A stretch of 64,000 bases of DNA, from assembly GCF_003311635.1 (NCBI RefSeq), contig NZ_QEXL01000002.1:186001-250000 (forward strand), given 5' to 3'. How positions within the stretch are numbered: the stretch's first letter is position 1; each line of letters opens with the position of its first letter. Origin of the DNA: Novacetimonas cocois. GTDB lineage: Bacteria; Pseudomonadota; Alphaproteobacteria; Acetobacterales; Acetobacteraceae. Below, piece after piece: positions 43,371 through 52,185 of the stretch. Both the position numbers and the translations under genes were made by a program. The notes under the pieces are model-generated. The model saw nothing but the letters and a program-made list of their open reading frames with translations. It searched no databases and was not told where the DNA came from.

Positions 43371-43682
43371 GCTTTTTTCCAAAAAAGTCAGACTGAAAAT
43401 CCTACCGGACTGTTGTCCGGCCGGATTTCCCGGTTCGCCGGATGGCCAATGCAGCCAAATAGTGGCGCATTCGCATCAATCCCCCCTGTTCCCGATACGA
43501 ATTTGGTGTAAACCGCGACAATGTTCACACCGTCGGCATATCGCCGTCTGGATGCTGGCAAAGTGGCATGGTGCGCGCCCCGGTCTGGATTTCCCTGTCC
43601 CGACCGTGTGGAATCGTCTTTTGTATCCTGTCGCTCCATACCACATGCCACGGACCGACACCGTTACGGAGCATGACGCACG
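43371..43682. other. gene-free gap between tRNA-Leu and rnd
   Basis: About 310 bp. Right after the tRNA is CTTTTTTCC followed by AAAAAAG, a small AT palindrome that may serve as terminator; CCGGAC-N4-GTCCGG (about 43406-43421) is a second small hairpin. The right part should contain the rnd promoter, but no strong consensus stands out; GGAG precedes the rnd ATG by 11 nt. I see no credible gene on either strand. Confidence 0.5.
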
Positions 43683-44330
43683 ATGCCTGAGACCGCCGTA
43701 CCCGACACAATCCATTTCCATCGCGGCGACCTGCCCGCCGATGTGAGCTTTTCGGGCATGGTGGCCGTCGATACGGAGACAATGGGCCTCAACCCGCATC
43801 GCGACCGCCTGTGCCTGGTGCAGCTGTCGGGCGGTGACGGGCATGCCCATCTGGTACAGATCCCCGCAGGGGCGAAAGCGGCGGATTTCCCCAACCTGAT
43901 CCGCGTGCTGTGCGATGCGACGGTGCCGAAACTGATGCATTTCGCCCGCTTTGACGTCGGCATCCTGCAATATACCTTCAACATCACGGTCGCACCCGTC
44001 ATCTGCACCAAGATCGCCTCGAAGCTCGTGCGGACCTATACCGACCGTCACGGGCTTGCGAACCTGTGCCGGGAACTTCTGGGCATCGAACTGAGCAAGC
44101 AGCAGCAGAGTTCCGACTGGGGCGCGCCGTGCCTGACCCCGCAGCAGCAGATCTATGCCGCCTCCGACGTGCTGTACCTGCATGCGCTGTGGGCGAAGCT
44201 GGAGGCACTGCTTGTGCGCGAGGGACGCCGCGAACTGGCGCAGGCGTGCTATGACTTCATGCCCACGCGCGCGCGTCTGGATATCCTTGGCTACGATGAA
44301 CCGGACCTGTTCGCCCATCGGGCGGCGTGA
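43683..44330 (+). CDS. rnd: ribonuclease D (short form)
   Basis: A DEDD-family 3'-5' exoribonuclease. Exo I is AVDTETMGLNPHRDRLCLVQ near residue 28, exo II is KLMHFARFDVGIL, and exo III is YAASDVLYLHALW with the DEDDy tyrosine. At 215 residues it holds only the catalytic domain; the HRDC domains of E. coli RNase D are absent, which is common in alphaproteobacteria. It likely trims tRNA and other small RNA 3' ends. It is followed by kdsD after 69 bp and may be the first gene of the LPS-export run. Confidence 0.92.
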   Translation: MPETAVPDTIHFHRGDLPADVSFSGMVAVDTETMGLNPHRDRLCLVQLSGGDGHAHLVQIPAGAKAADFPNLIRVLCDATVPKLMHFARFDVGILQYTFNITVAPVICTKIASKLVRTYTDRHGLANLCRELLGIELSKQQQSSDWGAPCLTPQQQIYAASDVLYLHALWAKLEALLVREGRRELAQACYDFMPTRARLDILGYDEPDLFAHRAA

Positions 44331-44399
44331 CCCCTCCTTGTCCCACCCGTTTCCCGGCATGCGCGGGAACACTTTCATAACGATACAGAAAAAACCGGC

Positions 44400-45464
44400 A
44401 TGACCCACAGCCTTCCGTCCCTTTCAAACGCGTGTCCCGTCACCGCGGATCAGGCTGCCATGATCGAAGGCGCCTGCAAGGTGCTGCAGACCGAACGCAA
44501 CGGCCTGACGCTGCTGATGGAGGCGCTGCGCCAGGCGCTGGGGAACACGGGGGATGCCGCTGTCGCGGCCTCGGGGCTGGGGGATGCCTTCATCCGCACG
44601 ATAGAGGTCCTTTCCACCCCGGCGCGGCGCGTCGTCGTGACGGGAATGGGGAAATCGGGCCATATCGGGCGCAAGATCCAGTCCACGCTGGCCTCGACCG
44701 GCACGCCGTCGATTTTCGTGCATCCCGCCGAGGCCTCGCATGGGGATCTGGGCATGCTCCAGCCCGGGGATGCGATCCTTGCGCTATCGAATTCGGGCGA
44801 GACGTCGGAACTGGCGGACATCGTCTCGCACGCGCGGCGCTTCGGGCTGCTGCTGATCGCCATGACCGCGCATGCCGAATCGACGCTGGCGCGCGCCGCC
44901 GACATCTCTCTGGTCCTTCCCCACGCGCCAGAGGCCTGCCCCATGGGGCTGGCGCCGACCACCAGTTCGACCATGCAGCTTGCGCTGGGCGACGCGCTGG
45001 CCATCGTGCTGCTGACGCGCCGTGGTTTCGGGGCGGACGATTTCGGCGTCTTTCACCCCGGCGGCCGGCTGGGCGCGCAACTGCGCAGCGTGCGTGAACT
45101 GATGCATACCGGACCGGGCATGCCCCTGGGCGCGCCCGACCTGCCGCTGCGTCAGGTCATCATGGAAATGACGCGCAAGGCCTTTGGCTGCATGGGGGTG
45201 GTGGGGCCCGATGGCGCGCTGGTGGGCCTGATTACCGATGGCGACCTGCGCCGCGCGCTGGAACAGGATATCGACGGGACCCGCGCTGCCGACATCATGA
45301 ATACGAATCCGCAGACCATCCGCCCCGACGCGCTGGCCGTAGATGCGCTGCGGATCATGAATGATCGTCCGCGCCCCATCACAAGCCTGTTTGTCCTTGA
45401 TGCGGAACACCATCCCATCGGCATCCTGCATATCCATGACCTGCTGCGTGCCGGGGTTGCATGA
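44400..45464 (+). CDS. kdsD: arabinose-5-phosphate isomerase (KdsD/KpsF/GutQ)
   Basis: KdsD interconverts ribulose 5-phosphate and arabinose 5-phosphate, the first step toward Kdo. The SIS domain shows RRVVVTGMGKSGHIGRKIQS near residue 80, HPAEASHGDLGML, ALSNSGETSEL and the APTTSSTMQLALGDALAIVL helix. Two CBS domains fill residues about 225-354 (GPDGALVGLITDGDLRRALE, and PITSLFVLDAEHHPIGILHI). The stop codon overlaps lptC by 4 bp. Its place upstream of lptC-lptA-lptB links Kdo supply to LPS transport. Confidence 0.96.
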   Translation: MTHSLPSLSNACPVTADQAAMIEGACKVLQTERNGLTLLMEALRQALGNTGDAAVAASGLGDAFIRTIEVLSTPARRVVVTGMGKSGHIGRKIQSTLASTGTPSIFVHPAEASHGDLGMLQPGDAILALSNSGETSELADIVSHARRFGLLLIAMTAHAESTLARAADISLVLPHAPEACPMGLAPTTSSTMQLALGDALAIVLLTRRGFGADDFGVFHPGGRLGAQLRSVRELMHTGPGMPLGAPDLPLRQVIMEMTRKAFGCMGVVGPDGALVGLITDGDLRRALEQDIDGTRAADIMNTNPQTIRPDALAVDALRIMNDRPRPITSLFVLDAEHHPIGILHIHDLLRAGVA

Positions 45465-46270
45465 CCGGAATAGCGCCAGACGATCCGGCCTTCCCCCCTT
45501 CGGATGACGACGATCAGCGCGACCGGCCCGTACAGCGCGAGGATTATGCCCGTTCGGCCGAGGATGTCGCACGTCAGCGCAGCATCTTTAACAACCGCAC
45601 CATCCGGCAGCGGCTGCTGCCCAATGAAAACGACCTGGCGCGACGGCGCGCGATCATGCGGTCGGCCAAATGGGCGCTTCCGCTGACGGCGCTGGTCCTG
45701 CTGGGCTCCATCGCCGCATGGCCCGCGGTGGAACGCGCGGTCATCATGCATCGCGGCACGATGGCGCAGATGTCGCGCGTACACGTCAAGAGCGGCAGCA
45801 TGCTCAACGCGACCTATCGCGGGCTGGACGATCACGGCCATCCCTTCATGGTCACCGCCGATGAGGCCCGCCAGATTTCCCCCGAACGCATCGACCTGAC
45901 CACGCCACAGGCCGACAGCCTGCTGGGACCGGGCAACTGGGTCTATGTCACCGCCCGCAATGGCGTCTATATCCAGCACAGCCAGCTTCTGGACCTGACA
46001 CAGGACGTGATGCTTTATCGTAGTGACGGAACCACCATGTACAGCCCAACCGCGGATATCGACATGAAACACGGCATCATCGTGTCGGACAGCTGGATCC
46101 ATTCCGAAGGTCCGTTCGGCGTACTGGACGCGCAGGGCACGATGCTGCTGATCCGTGACGGCATCATGCAGTTCCGGGGACCGGGGCGGATGCTCCTCAA
46201 TACCGGCCATGATGGACAGACGGGCGCGCCATCGCCTTCCCCCGCCGCCATGTCGGGGGGGAAACGCTGA
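45461..46270 (+). CDS. lptC: LPS export protein LptC
   Basis: LptC is the bitopic inner-membrane protein that receives LPS from LptBFG and passes it to LptA. An unusually long cytosolic N-terminus of about 70 charged residues (SDDDDQRDRPVQREDYARS and onward) precedes a single membrane segment (ALPLTALVLLGSIAAWPAVE, about residues 72-91). The periplasmic beta-jellyroll follows, with FMVTADEARQISPERIDLTT and a short C-terminal strand region (VLDAQGTMLLIRDG). It overlaps kdsD by 4 bp and lptA by 1 bp. LptC proteins are weakly conserved; context makes the call firm. Confidence 0.9.
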   Translation: MTGIAPDDPAFPPSDDDDQRDRPVQREDYARSAEDVARQRSIFNNRTIRQRLLPNENDLARRRAIMRSAKWALPLTALVLLGSIAAWPAVERAVIMHRGTMAQMSRVHVKSGSMLNATYRGLDDHGHPFMVTADEARQISPERIDLTTPQADSLLGPGNWVYVTARNGVYIQHSQLLDLTQDVMLYRSDGTTMYSPTADIDMKHGIIVSDSWIHSEGPFGVLDAQGTMLLIRDGIMQFRGPGRMLLNTGHDGQTGAPSPSPAAMSGGKR

Positions 46271-47676
46271 TGCGCAGGCATGTATCCGCCCTCCTGCTGC
46301 TGACGGGGGGGATAACCGGCGTTACCTGTCACCACGATGCCCGCGCGCAGGGGCTGGACATGTCGCAGGGCGGTCAGGTGAGCGTGACGGCGGCAGGCGG
46401 TTTCGACTGGGACCAGAACAGCCAGACCGTCACGGCCTATGACCGGGCGCAGGCCGTGCGCGGGAATGTCACGGTCCGCGCGGACAGGCTGATCGCCTAT
46501 TACCGCAAGAAAAATCCCACGACGCACCCCGCGCCATCCGCCCCGCCATCCGCCTCCGGGAATGCCCCCGCCGCGCCGCAGGCTGCGGCACGGCAGGGGG
46601 CGGCCGCTCCGGTCGCGGCTTCCACCGCGACGCCTGCGCCCCCGCCTGCCACACAGTCACAGGCCGCCGACACGGTCCCGGATGCCTCGATACAGGCGCC
46701 ACGCACGCCACCTGCAAAAGCGGGGGGAGCTTCCACGCCGTCGTCCCAGCCTGTTGCCCAATCCACCGTCCAGTCCACTACGCAGGCCGCCACGGGCAAG
46801 CCCGCGCCTTCCCCTGTCGCGACGACCCCTCCGCCAGTTCCCACTCCGGCGGCCGCCCCTTCCGCACCGTCATCCCCGCCTGCCAAAGCGCCGGCCACAC
46901 CGACGGTGACAGCAGCAGCCGGGGGCGATCCGGACGTGGATACAAGCCTTGCGACCCATTCAGATACCCTGCCCGAGGATCTGCCGCCGCCTGACCGGCC
47001 CATGCCGCAGTCATCGGGCCATGCGGCCGGACCGGGCGGCGAGGGATCTGGGGGCAATGGCGGAAGCGAGGTCTATCGGCTCGAAGCGGTGGGTCATGTC
47101 CACATCTTCACCAACACCGATCAAGCATGGGGGGACCGTGCCGTTTACGACATGGACCAGGCCGTCCTTGTGATGACCGGCACGAACATGAAGATGACCA
47201 CCCCGCAGGACATCCTGACAGCGCGTGACACCATGGAGTACCATTCGCGCGAACACATGTCCGTCAGCCGGGGCAATGCCACCCTGACCACCAATGATGG
47301 ACGCCAGATGCGCGCGGATATCCTGGTGGGATACGACAGGCCGAAGAATTCCCGCACGCCCCGGTCCGCGGCCGGGCATGACGCCAGTCCCGGCGCGGGG
47401 GCGATCGATCGCGTCGATGCCTTTGGCCACATCCTGATCCGCACACAAAGCGAGGCCGTAACAGGTGATCGTGGCGTATATGTTCCCGACAGCGCGATCG
47501 CGCGGATTGTGGGCAATGTCCACATTTCGCGTGGCCTGAACCAGATCAGCGGCGCCGCCGCGATCGTGAACATGCGCACGGGAATCGCCACCCTGACCGA
47601 TACGCCGGGATCGCGCGTCAGTGGGCTTGTCGTGCCCAACCAGGCCGGAAACGGCAACAAGGGAACCACGAAATGA
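46270..47676 (+). CDS. lptA: LPS transport periplasmic protein LptA with large Pro/Ala-rich insertion
   Basis: LptA oligomers bridge the periplasm for LPS. A signal peptide (HVSALLLLTGGITGVTC, cleavage near ARAQ) is followed by the first OstA strands (VSVTAAGGFDWDQNSQTVTA, RGNVTVRADRLIAYY). Residues about 82-266 then form a low-complexity Pro/Ala/Ser/Thr-rich insert. The OstA fold resumes with YRLEAVGHVHIFTNTDQAWG and continues through VRVDAFGHILIRTQ-like repeats to about 455. Typical LptA is 170-240 residues; this is 468. A smaller Ser/Gly insert lies near residues 357-378. It overlaps lptB by 4 bp. Confidence 0.88.
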   Translation: MRRHVSALLLLTGGITGVTCHHDARAQGLDMSQGGQVSVTAAGGFDWDQNSQTVTAYDRAQAVRGNVTVRADRLIAYYRKKNPTTHPAPSAPPSASGNAPAAPQAAARQGAAAPVAASTATPAPPPATQSQAADTVPDASIQAPRTPPAKAGGASTPSSQPVAQSTVQSTTQAATGKPAPSPVATTPPPVPTPAAAPSAPSSPPAKAPATPTVTAAAGGDPDVDTSLATHSDTLPEDLPPPDRPMPQSSGHAAGPGGEGSGGNGGSEVYRLEAVGHVHIFTNTDQAWGDRAVYDMDQAVLVMTGTNMKMTTPQDILTARDTMEYHSREHMSVSRGNATLTTNDGRQMRADILVGYDRPKNSRTPRSAAGHDASPGAGAIDRVDAFGHILIRTQSEAVTGDRGVYVPDSAIARIVGNVHISRGLNQISGAAAIVNMRTGIATLTDTPGSRVSGLVVPNQAGNGNKGTTK

Positions 47677-48458
47677 ATACGTCTGCCGTCCCAACGGACG
47701 CATCCGTGCAAAAGCCCCCCGCAGCCGGACCGGCAACGGGCGGCCTGATCGCCAGCGGCATCGGCAAGAGCTATCGCAAGCGCTCGGTCGTGCGTGATGT
47801 CTCGCTTCAGGTGCAGCGGGGCGAGGCCGTGGGCCTGCTGGGCCCCAATGGCGCGGGCAAGACCACCAGCTTTTACATGATCGTGGGGCTGGTGCGGCCC
47901 GACATCGGCACCATCACCCTGGATGGCGCGGATATCACGCAGTTGCCGATGTATCGCCGCGCGCGCATGGGCATCGGTTACCTGCCGCAGGAATCCAGTA
48001 TTTTCCGTGGCCTCAATGTCGAACAGAACATCATGGCCGCGCTGGAAATCGTGGAACCGGACGCGGACCGCCGCCAGACGATGCTTGACGGGCTTTTGGG
48101 GGAATTCGGGATTACGCGGCTGCGCCATTCCCCCTCCCTCGCCCTGTCGGGCGGTGAGCGGCGACGCCTTGAAATCGCGCGCGCACTGGCCAGCCAGCCG
48201 CATTACATCCTGCTCGACGAACCGCTGGCGGGGATCGATCCCATCGCGGTGGGCGAAATCCGCGACCTTGTCGCCCATCTCAAGGATCGTGGCATCGGGG
48301 TGCTGATCACCGACCATAACGTGCGTGAGACGCTGGAGGTGATCGACCGCGCCTACATCATGCACAGCGGGCAGGTCCTGACGGAGGGACGGCCCGAGGA
48401 AATCGTCGCCAACGAGGACGTGCGCCGCGTCTATCTGGGTGAGAAATTCACCCTCTGA
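47673..48458 (+). CDS. lptB: LPS export ABC transporter ATP-binding protein LptB
   Basis: LptB powers extraction of LPS by LptFG. Walker A is LLGPNGAGKTTSFYMIVGLV near residue 53, the Q-loop region GYLPQESSIFRGLNVEQNIM is diagnostic for LptB, the signature is LALSGGERRRLEIARALAS, and Walker B is YILLDEPLAGIDPIAV, with the switch His in LITDHNVRETLEV. Length 261 is normal; about 25 residues precede the first strand. The usual rpoN gene does not follow; instead comes a 263-bp gap and hpf. It overlaps lptA by 4 bp. Confidence 0.97.
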   Translation: MNTSAVPTDASVQKPPAAGPATGGLIASGIGKSYRKRSVVRDVSLQVQRGEAVGLLGPNGAGKTTSFYMIVGLVRPDIGTITLDGADITQLPMYRRARMGIGYLPQESSIFRGLNVEQNIMAALEIVEPDADRRQTMLDGLLGEFGITRLRHSPSLALSGGERRRLEIARALASQPHYILLDEPLAGIDPIAVGEIRDLVAHLKDRGIGVLITDHNVRETLEVIDRAYIMHSGQVLTEGRPEEIVANEDVRRVYLGEKFTL

Positions 48459-48463
48459 CGCCC

Positions 48464-48484
48464 CCTTCCGCCACATGCGGAAGG
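48464..48484 (+). other. hairpin after lptB
   Basis: CCTTCCGC (48464-48471) pairs with GCGGAAGG (48477-48484) around CACAT, just past the lptB stop. No T-run follows, so it may only protect the 3' end. The rest of the 263-bp gap to hpf contains a good ribosome-binding site (AAGGAG, about 48706-48711) and no gene I can support. Confidence 0.5.
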
Positions 48485-48721
48485 TTGCATGGAAAATGCT
48501 GATGCCCTTCATGCAAAGAAGGAATGGACAGAAGCGGCCCAAGCATGTCCAATGGTCTTTCCGGCTTCCCGTGGGGGGCCGGAACTGGTGCAACAGAGTG
48601 AACCTGAAGCCACAGCAGGCCGTGCATGCGGAACGGGGCAATTCCTGACCTCAGACGATAATGGCCCATCGCTTCCGTCATTGCGCACGGCTCCTTTGGC
48701 GATAAGAAGGAGTGGTCCCTT

Positions 48722-49369
48722 ATGCACATCAGCGTTTCCGGCAAGCAGCTTGACCTGTCCGATGCCCTGAAATACCGCGTGACCGATCATCTGGACCGCA
48801 TTTCGGAAAAATATTTCGGACAGGCGATGGAGGCACGCGTCACCTTTGGACGCGCACGTTCCTTTTTTACCTGTGACATCAACCTCCATGCCTCACGCGG
48901 GCTGACCCTGCGTGGCGAGGGCGAGGCTGCCGATGCCCACGGCGCGTTCGACGATGCCGCCGAACATATCGCCAAGCGGCTGCGCCGCTATCACCGCAAG
49001 GCCACCAACCACGGCCATCTGCGCGGCGCCCGCGCCGTCCCGACCGAAACCGGCCGCAGCTATGTCCTGCGCCCCGGAAGCGACATGCCGGAACGCGATA
49101 CCGCGCCGTCCCCGTCACAGGCGGCCGCCACCGACGGAATGGACGAGGATGCGGACCCCGCCATACCGGAGGCCGGTCCCTATGCCACCGTCATTGCCGA
49201 ACGTCCCGCGGATATCGCGACACTGAGCGTGAGCGAGGCCGTCATGCGGCTTGACCTGGCGAATACGGCGCTGATGATGTTCCGCAACAGCTGCAATGAC
49301 GAAATCAACGTCATCTATCGCCGCGACGACGGCAATATCGGGTGGCTTGACCCGTCGCCACGGCCCTGA
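48722..49369 (+). CDS. hpf: long-form ribosome hibernation promoting factor
   Basis: HPF binds the 30S decoding centre in stationary phase and its C-terminal domain dimerises ribosomes into 100S. The N-terminal S30AE domain starts MHISVSGKQLDLSDALKYRV and contains EARVTFGRARSFFTCDINLH. A hydrophilic linker (about residues 105-155, Asp/Pro/Ala-rich) leads to the C-terminal dimerisation domain, IATLSVSEAVMRLDLANTAL and MMFRNSCNDEINVIYRRDDG. Length 215 is that of the long form. AAGGAG precedes the ATG. In alphaproteobacteria it commonly sits near lptB/rpoN, as it does here without rpoN. Confidence 0.95.
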   Translation: MHISVSGKQLDLSDALKYRVTDHLDRISEKYFGQAMEARVTFGRARSFFTCDINLHASRGLTLRGEGEAADAHGAFDDAAEHIAKRLRRYHRKATNHGHLRGARAVPTETGRSYVLRPGSDMPERDTAPSPSQAAATDGMDEDADPAIPEAGPYATVIAERPADIATLSVSEAVMRLDLANTALMMFRNSCNDEINVIYRRDDGNIGWLDPSPRP

Positions 49370-49410
49370 AAACACGCCCCCGGAAAAACCGGAAAACAGA
49401 GACACCAGAT

Positions 49411-49441
49411 AAAAAAACCGCCCCGTCAACAAACGGGGCGG
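49411..49441 (-). terminator. terminator of the DUF1150/Hsp20 unit
   Basis: CCGCCCCGT (49418-49426) pairs with ACGGGGCGG (49433-49441) around CAACAA. On the minus strand it is followed by seven T (49411-49417), so it serves the DUF1150 gene rather than hpf. Confidence 0.85.
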
Positions 49442-49510
49442 CCATCAGGTGGGGCGGAACGGCCTTGCGCGCGTTCCTGTTCAGCAAAACAGGGTTCAGT
49501 GGGCCAAGGT

Positions 49511-49714
49511 TCAGTGGACCAAGGCCGGCACCATTTCATGTTCCAGCACGGCGGTGATCGCCATGTCACGATCCGGTGTCAGGGCCATGGGCGTGCCATC
49601 GGCGGCATGGATGGCGAATGCCTCCTCCCCATCGACCACGACCTCCTTGATATAGGCCACATATTCCATTCCCAGCGCACGCATCTGGCTGTCGCTCAGC
49701 GCGTGCACATCCAT
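49511..49714 (-). CDS. DUF1150 family protein
   Basis: A short protein of unknown function found almost only in alphaproteobacteria. Diagnostic stretches are MRALGMEYVAYIKEVVVDGE, AFAIHAADGTPMALTPDRD and MAITAVLEHEMVPALVH. ATG 49714 yields 67 residues and starts where the family starts. The frame is open to ATGs at 49780 and 49840, which would add a Cys/Arg-rich tail not typical of DUF1150; the start is therefore tentative. It follows the Hsp20 gene on the same strand, a pairing seen in many alphaproteobacteria, and ends at a strong terminator. Confidence 0.85.
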   Translation of the reverse strand: MDVHALSDSQMRALGMEYVAYIKEVVVDGEEAFAIHAADGTPMALTPDRDMAITAVLEHEMVPALVH

Positions 49715-49858
49715 CGGCAGGCTGTTGCCCGGCTCGCATGGCACAATCCGACCGTTACGGAGTGTTGTCCTCAATTGCATGCCCTCCAGCAGCCGGGAGA
49801 TGCGCCCACAGGGACGTCTCCCGCATTCGTATGATAACATGGGTGGGCGGCATTCCCC

Positions 49859-50353
49859 CTATTCGTCATCGATGACCCTGACGACATGCTGCTTGCGCAT
49901 GCCGGGAACATCGACGACCGGGGCCGCGCGATCGCGGATCGACGGTCCTTTCGTAATCTCGATCTTGCGCACGCGCACTTCGGGCTGGGGCCGGTGCAGT
50001 TCTATGTGCAGCAGGCCGTTATCCATCCATGCGCCGCCAATCTCGATCCCTTCGGCCATGACAAAGGCCTTCTGGAACTGTCGCGCGGCGATACCGCGAT
50101 GCAGGAACACCCGTCCCTGTCCGTCGTCGTTCTGGCGACCCCGGATCACAAGCTGGTTGTCCTCCTGCGTGATATGCAGGTCTTCCATCATGAACCCTGC
50201 CACCGCCAGCGTGATGCGCAGTGTCGTGGGGCTGACCTGTTCTATGTTGTATGGCGGATACCCGTCGGACGCATTCTTTGATGCGCGTTCCAGCATCTGT
50301 TCCAGATGATCAAAACCAAGAAACATGGGGGATCCGAACACTCTTCCCGACAC
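49859..50353 (-). CDS. Hsp20 family small heat-shock protein
   Basis: An IbpA-like ATP-independent holdase. The N-terminus (FGSPMFLGFDHLEQMLERA) and YPPYNIEQVSPTTLRITLAV followed by GFMMEDLHITQ are the usual alphaproteobacterial form; the alpha-crystallin strands continue through LVIRGRQ and FLHRGIAARQFQKAFVMAEG. A C-terminal extension (DRAAPVVDVPG) carries a V-x-V variant of the oligomerisation motif. The start is a GTG at 50353 with GAGGAG eight nucleotides upstream. The 231-bp region to def (50354-50584) should contain heat-shock control; a GCCUUU stretch about 30 nt upstream could pair with the ribosome-binding site. Confidence 0.93.
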   Translation of the reverse strand: MSGRVFGSPMFLGFDHLEQMLERASKNASDGYPPYNIEQVSPTTLRITLAVAGFMMEDLHITQEDNQLVIRGRQNDDGQGRVFLHRGIAARQFQKAFVMAEGIEIGGAWMDNGLLHIELHRPQPEVRVRKIEITKGPSIRDRAAPVVDVPGMRKQHVVRVIDDE

Positions 50354-50584
50354 TCAGGCCTCCTCAATTCTCGAGCGAGACGACAATGAAAGGCGGACCC
50401 GTCATGGCATCCGCCCCCGTTGACGATATGGGACATTGGCCGCAATACGCAAGGGAACCCCTGTCCGCCCGCATGGCGCAGCGATCGCCAGAAGCAGGGA
50501 AAATGGCACGCGGAAGGTAAAAAACACGTACCCCGACGCACGGAACCTCTGGCATCCGGGGCGCAGGATCGCTAAATCGCGAAC

Positions 50585-51127
50585 ATGATTGATCAAGACG
50601 TCATTTCCACGGCCACCCCGCTGCCGATCCTTGTCGCCCCGCAGGCGATCCTGCGTCAGAAAACGCGCCTTGTCCGTCCCGAGGATGTCGCCGGACTGCG
50701 TGAAACCATCCCGCGCATGTTCGCGGCGATGTACAAGGCCCCCGGAATCGGGCTGGCCGCGCCGCAGGTGGGTCTTGGCCTGCGTTTCGCCATCATCGAT
50801 GTCGCCGACAAGGACGAGGCCCGCAACCCGATGGTGCTGATCAATCCCGACGTCATCGCGGAAACGGAGACCATGTCCGTAAGGGAGGAAGGCTGCCTGT
50901 CGCTTCCCAACCAGTATGCCGAGGTCGTGCGCCCTGAAAGCGTCCGGGTGCGTTATCAGGACCTTGAGGGCAAGCGTCACGAGATCGAGGTCGATGGCCT
51001 GCTGGCGACCTGCATCCAGCATGAAATCGACCATCTGGAGGGGATTCTCTTCGTCGATCACCTCTCCGCGCTCAAGCGCAACATGATCATGCGCCGGCTG
51101 GCCAAGGAACAGCGCCAGAAACACTGA
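50585..51127 (+). CDS. def: peptide deformylase
   Basis: Def removes the formyl group from nascent chains. All three motifs are intact: GIGLAAPQVG near residue 54, EGCLSLP (metal Cys near 103), and QHEIDHLEGILFVDHLS near 145. Length 180 is normal. It starts the def-fmt-truA cluster, with fmt 131 bp downstream; the formylation enzyme and the deformylase are thus adjacent. It is transcribed divergently from the Hsp20 gene. Confidence 0.97.
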   Translation: MIDQDVISTATPLPILVAPQAILRQKTRLVRPEDVAGLRETIPRMFAAMYKAPGIGLAAPQVGLGLRFAIIDVADKDEARNPMVLINPDVIAETETMSVREEGCLSLPNQYAEVVRPESVRVRYQDLEGKRHEIEVDGLLATCIQHEIDHLEGILFVDHLSALKRNMIMRRLAKEQRQKH

Positions 51128-51258
51128 TCTGCAGCCACACCTGTCCCTGCCGTCCATGAAGCCCGCGGGGACAGGAGGCACGCTCCTCCCCCAATGCCAT
51201 CGCGCGCCCGTGGGCTGTTTCCGTGCCCGGCGCGCCCCATTCCCGACGGACCGACATC

Positions 51259-52185
51259 ATGCGCCTTGCCTTCATGGGAACGCCCGACTTTTCCGTACCG
51301 GCCCTTCATGCCCTGCATGAAGCGGGGCATGAGATCGCCGTCGTCTATACACAGCCCCCGCGTCCTGCCGGACGGGGCAAGGCCCTGCGTCTCTCCCCCG
51401 TGCAGGTCGCGGCGCAGGAACTGGGGATCGAGGTCCGCACCCCGCTTTCCCTGCGTCGCAACACGGCGGAACATGAATATTTCGCGGGCCTGAAACTCGA
51501 TGCCGCGGTGGTCGCCGCCTATGGGCTGATCCTGCCTTCGGCCATGCTCGATGCCCCGGCGCATGGCTGCCTGAACATCCATGCCAGCCTGCTGCCACGC
51601 TGGCGCGGCGCGGCGCCGATCCAGGCCGCGATACTGGCGGGCGACAGCGAAAGCGGCGTGACCATCATGCAGATGGATGCGGGGCTGGACACAGGCGCGA
51701 TGCTGACGCGCGATCGTGTCGCCATCACGCCCCGCACCACGGCATCAAGCCTGCATGACGACCTTGCCGCCATGGGCGCGCGCCTGATTGTCGAAACCCT
51801 GCGTGACATCCCGCCCCCCCGTCCACAGCCAGAGGAGGGGGTGACCTATGCCGCGCGCCTGACGCGGGAGGACGGACGTCTGGACTGGAACCGGACGGCC
51901 GACGCGCTCGACCGGCAGGTACGCGCCATGACGCCATGGCCCGGCACGTTCACCATGCTTGGCGGGCAGACGATCAAGGTCGGGGCGGTCGCGGTGGAGG
52001 CCGCAGGCAGCGCCGCCGTGGCTGGCAGCATGCTGGATGACCGTCTGCTTGTGGCATGCGGGAACGGCACGGCGCTGCGCATCATCCGCCTGCAGCGTCC
52101 CGGTCGCGGAATGATGGAGGCCGAAGCCTTCCTGCGGGGCCAGCCCGTGCCGGCCGGAACCCGATTCGACGTGGCCGGGGCATGA
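51259..52185 (+). CDS. fmt: methionyl-tRNA formyltransferase
   Basis: Fmt formylates initiator Met-tRNA with 10-formyltetrahydrofolate. [19 protein letters not shown] is the standard N-terminus, so ATG 51259 is used rather than the frame opening at 51223. The catalytic region [20 protein letters not shown] near residue 105 and DTGAMLTR are present, and the C-terminal OB-fold domain begins near RLDW. Length 308 is normal. Its stop codon overlaps truA by 4 bp. Confidence 0.96.
   Translation: MRLAFMGTPDFSVPALHALHEAGHEIAVVYTQPPRPAGRGKALRLSPVQVAAQELGIEVRTPLSLRRNTAEHEYFAGLKLDAAVVAAYGLILPSAMLDAPAHGCLNIHASLLPRWRGAAPIQAAILAGDSESGVTIMQMDAGLDTGAMLTRDRVAITPRTTASSLHDDLAAMGARLIVETLRDIPPPRPQPEEGVTYAARLTREDGRLDWNRTADALDRQVRAMTPWPGTFTMLGGQTIKVGAVAVEAAGSAAVAGSMLDDRLLVACGNGTALRIIRLQRPGRGMMEAEAFLRGQPVPAGTRFDVAGA

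Noticed and set aside
48489-48770. 93-codon plus-strand open frame in the lptB-hpf gap
   Set aside because: Overlaps the hpf start in another frame, has no ribosome-binding site and no recognisable sequence.
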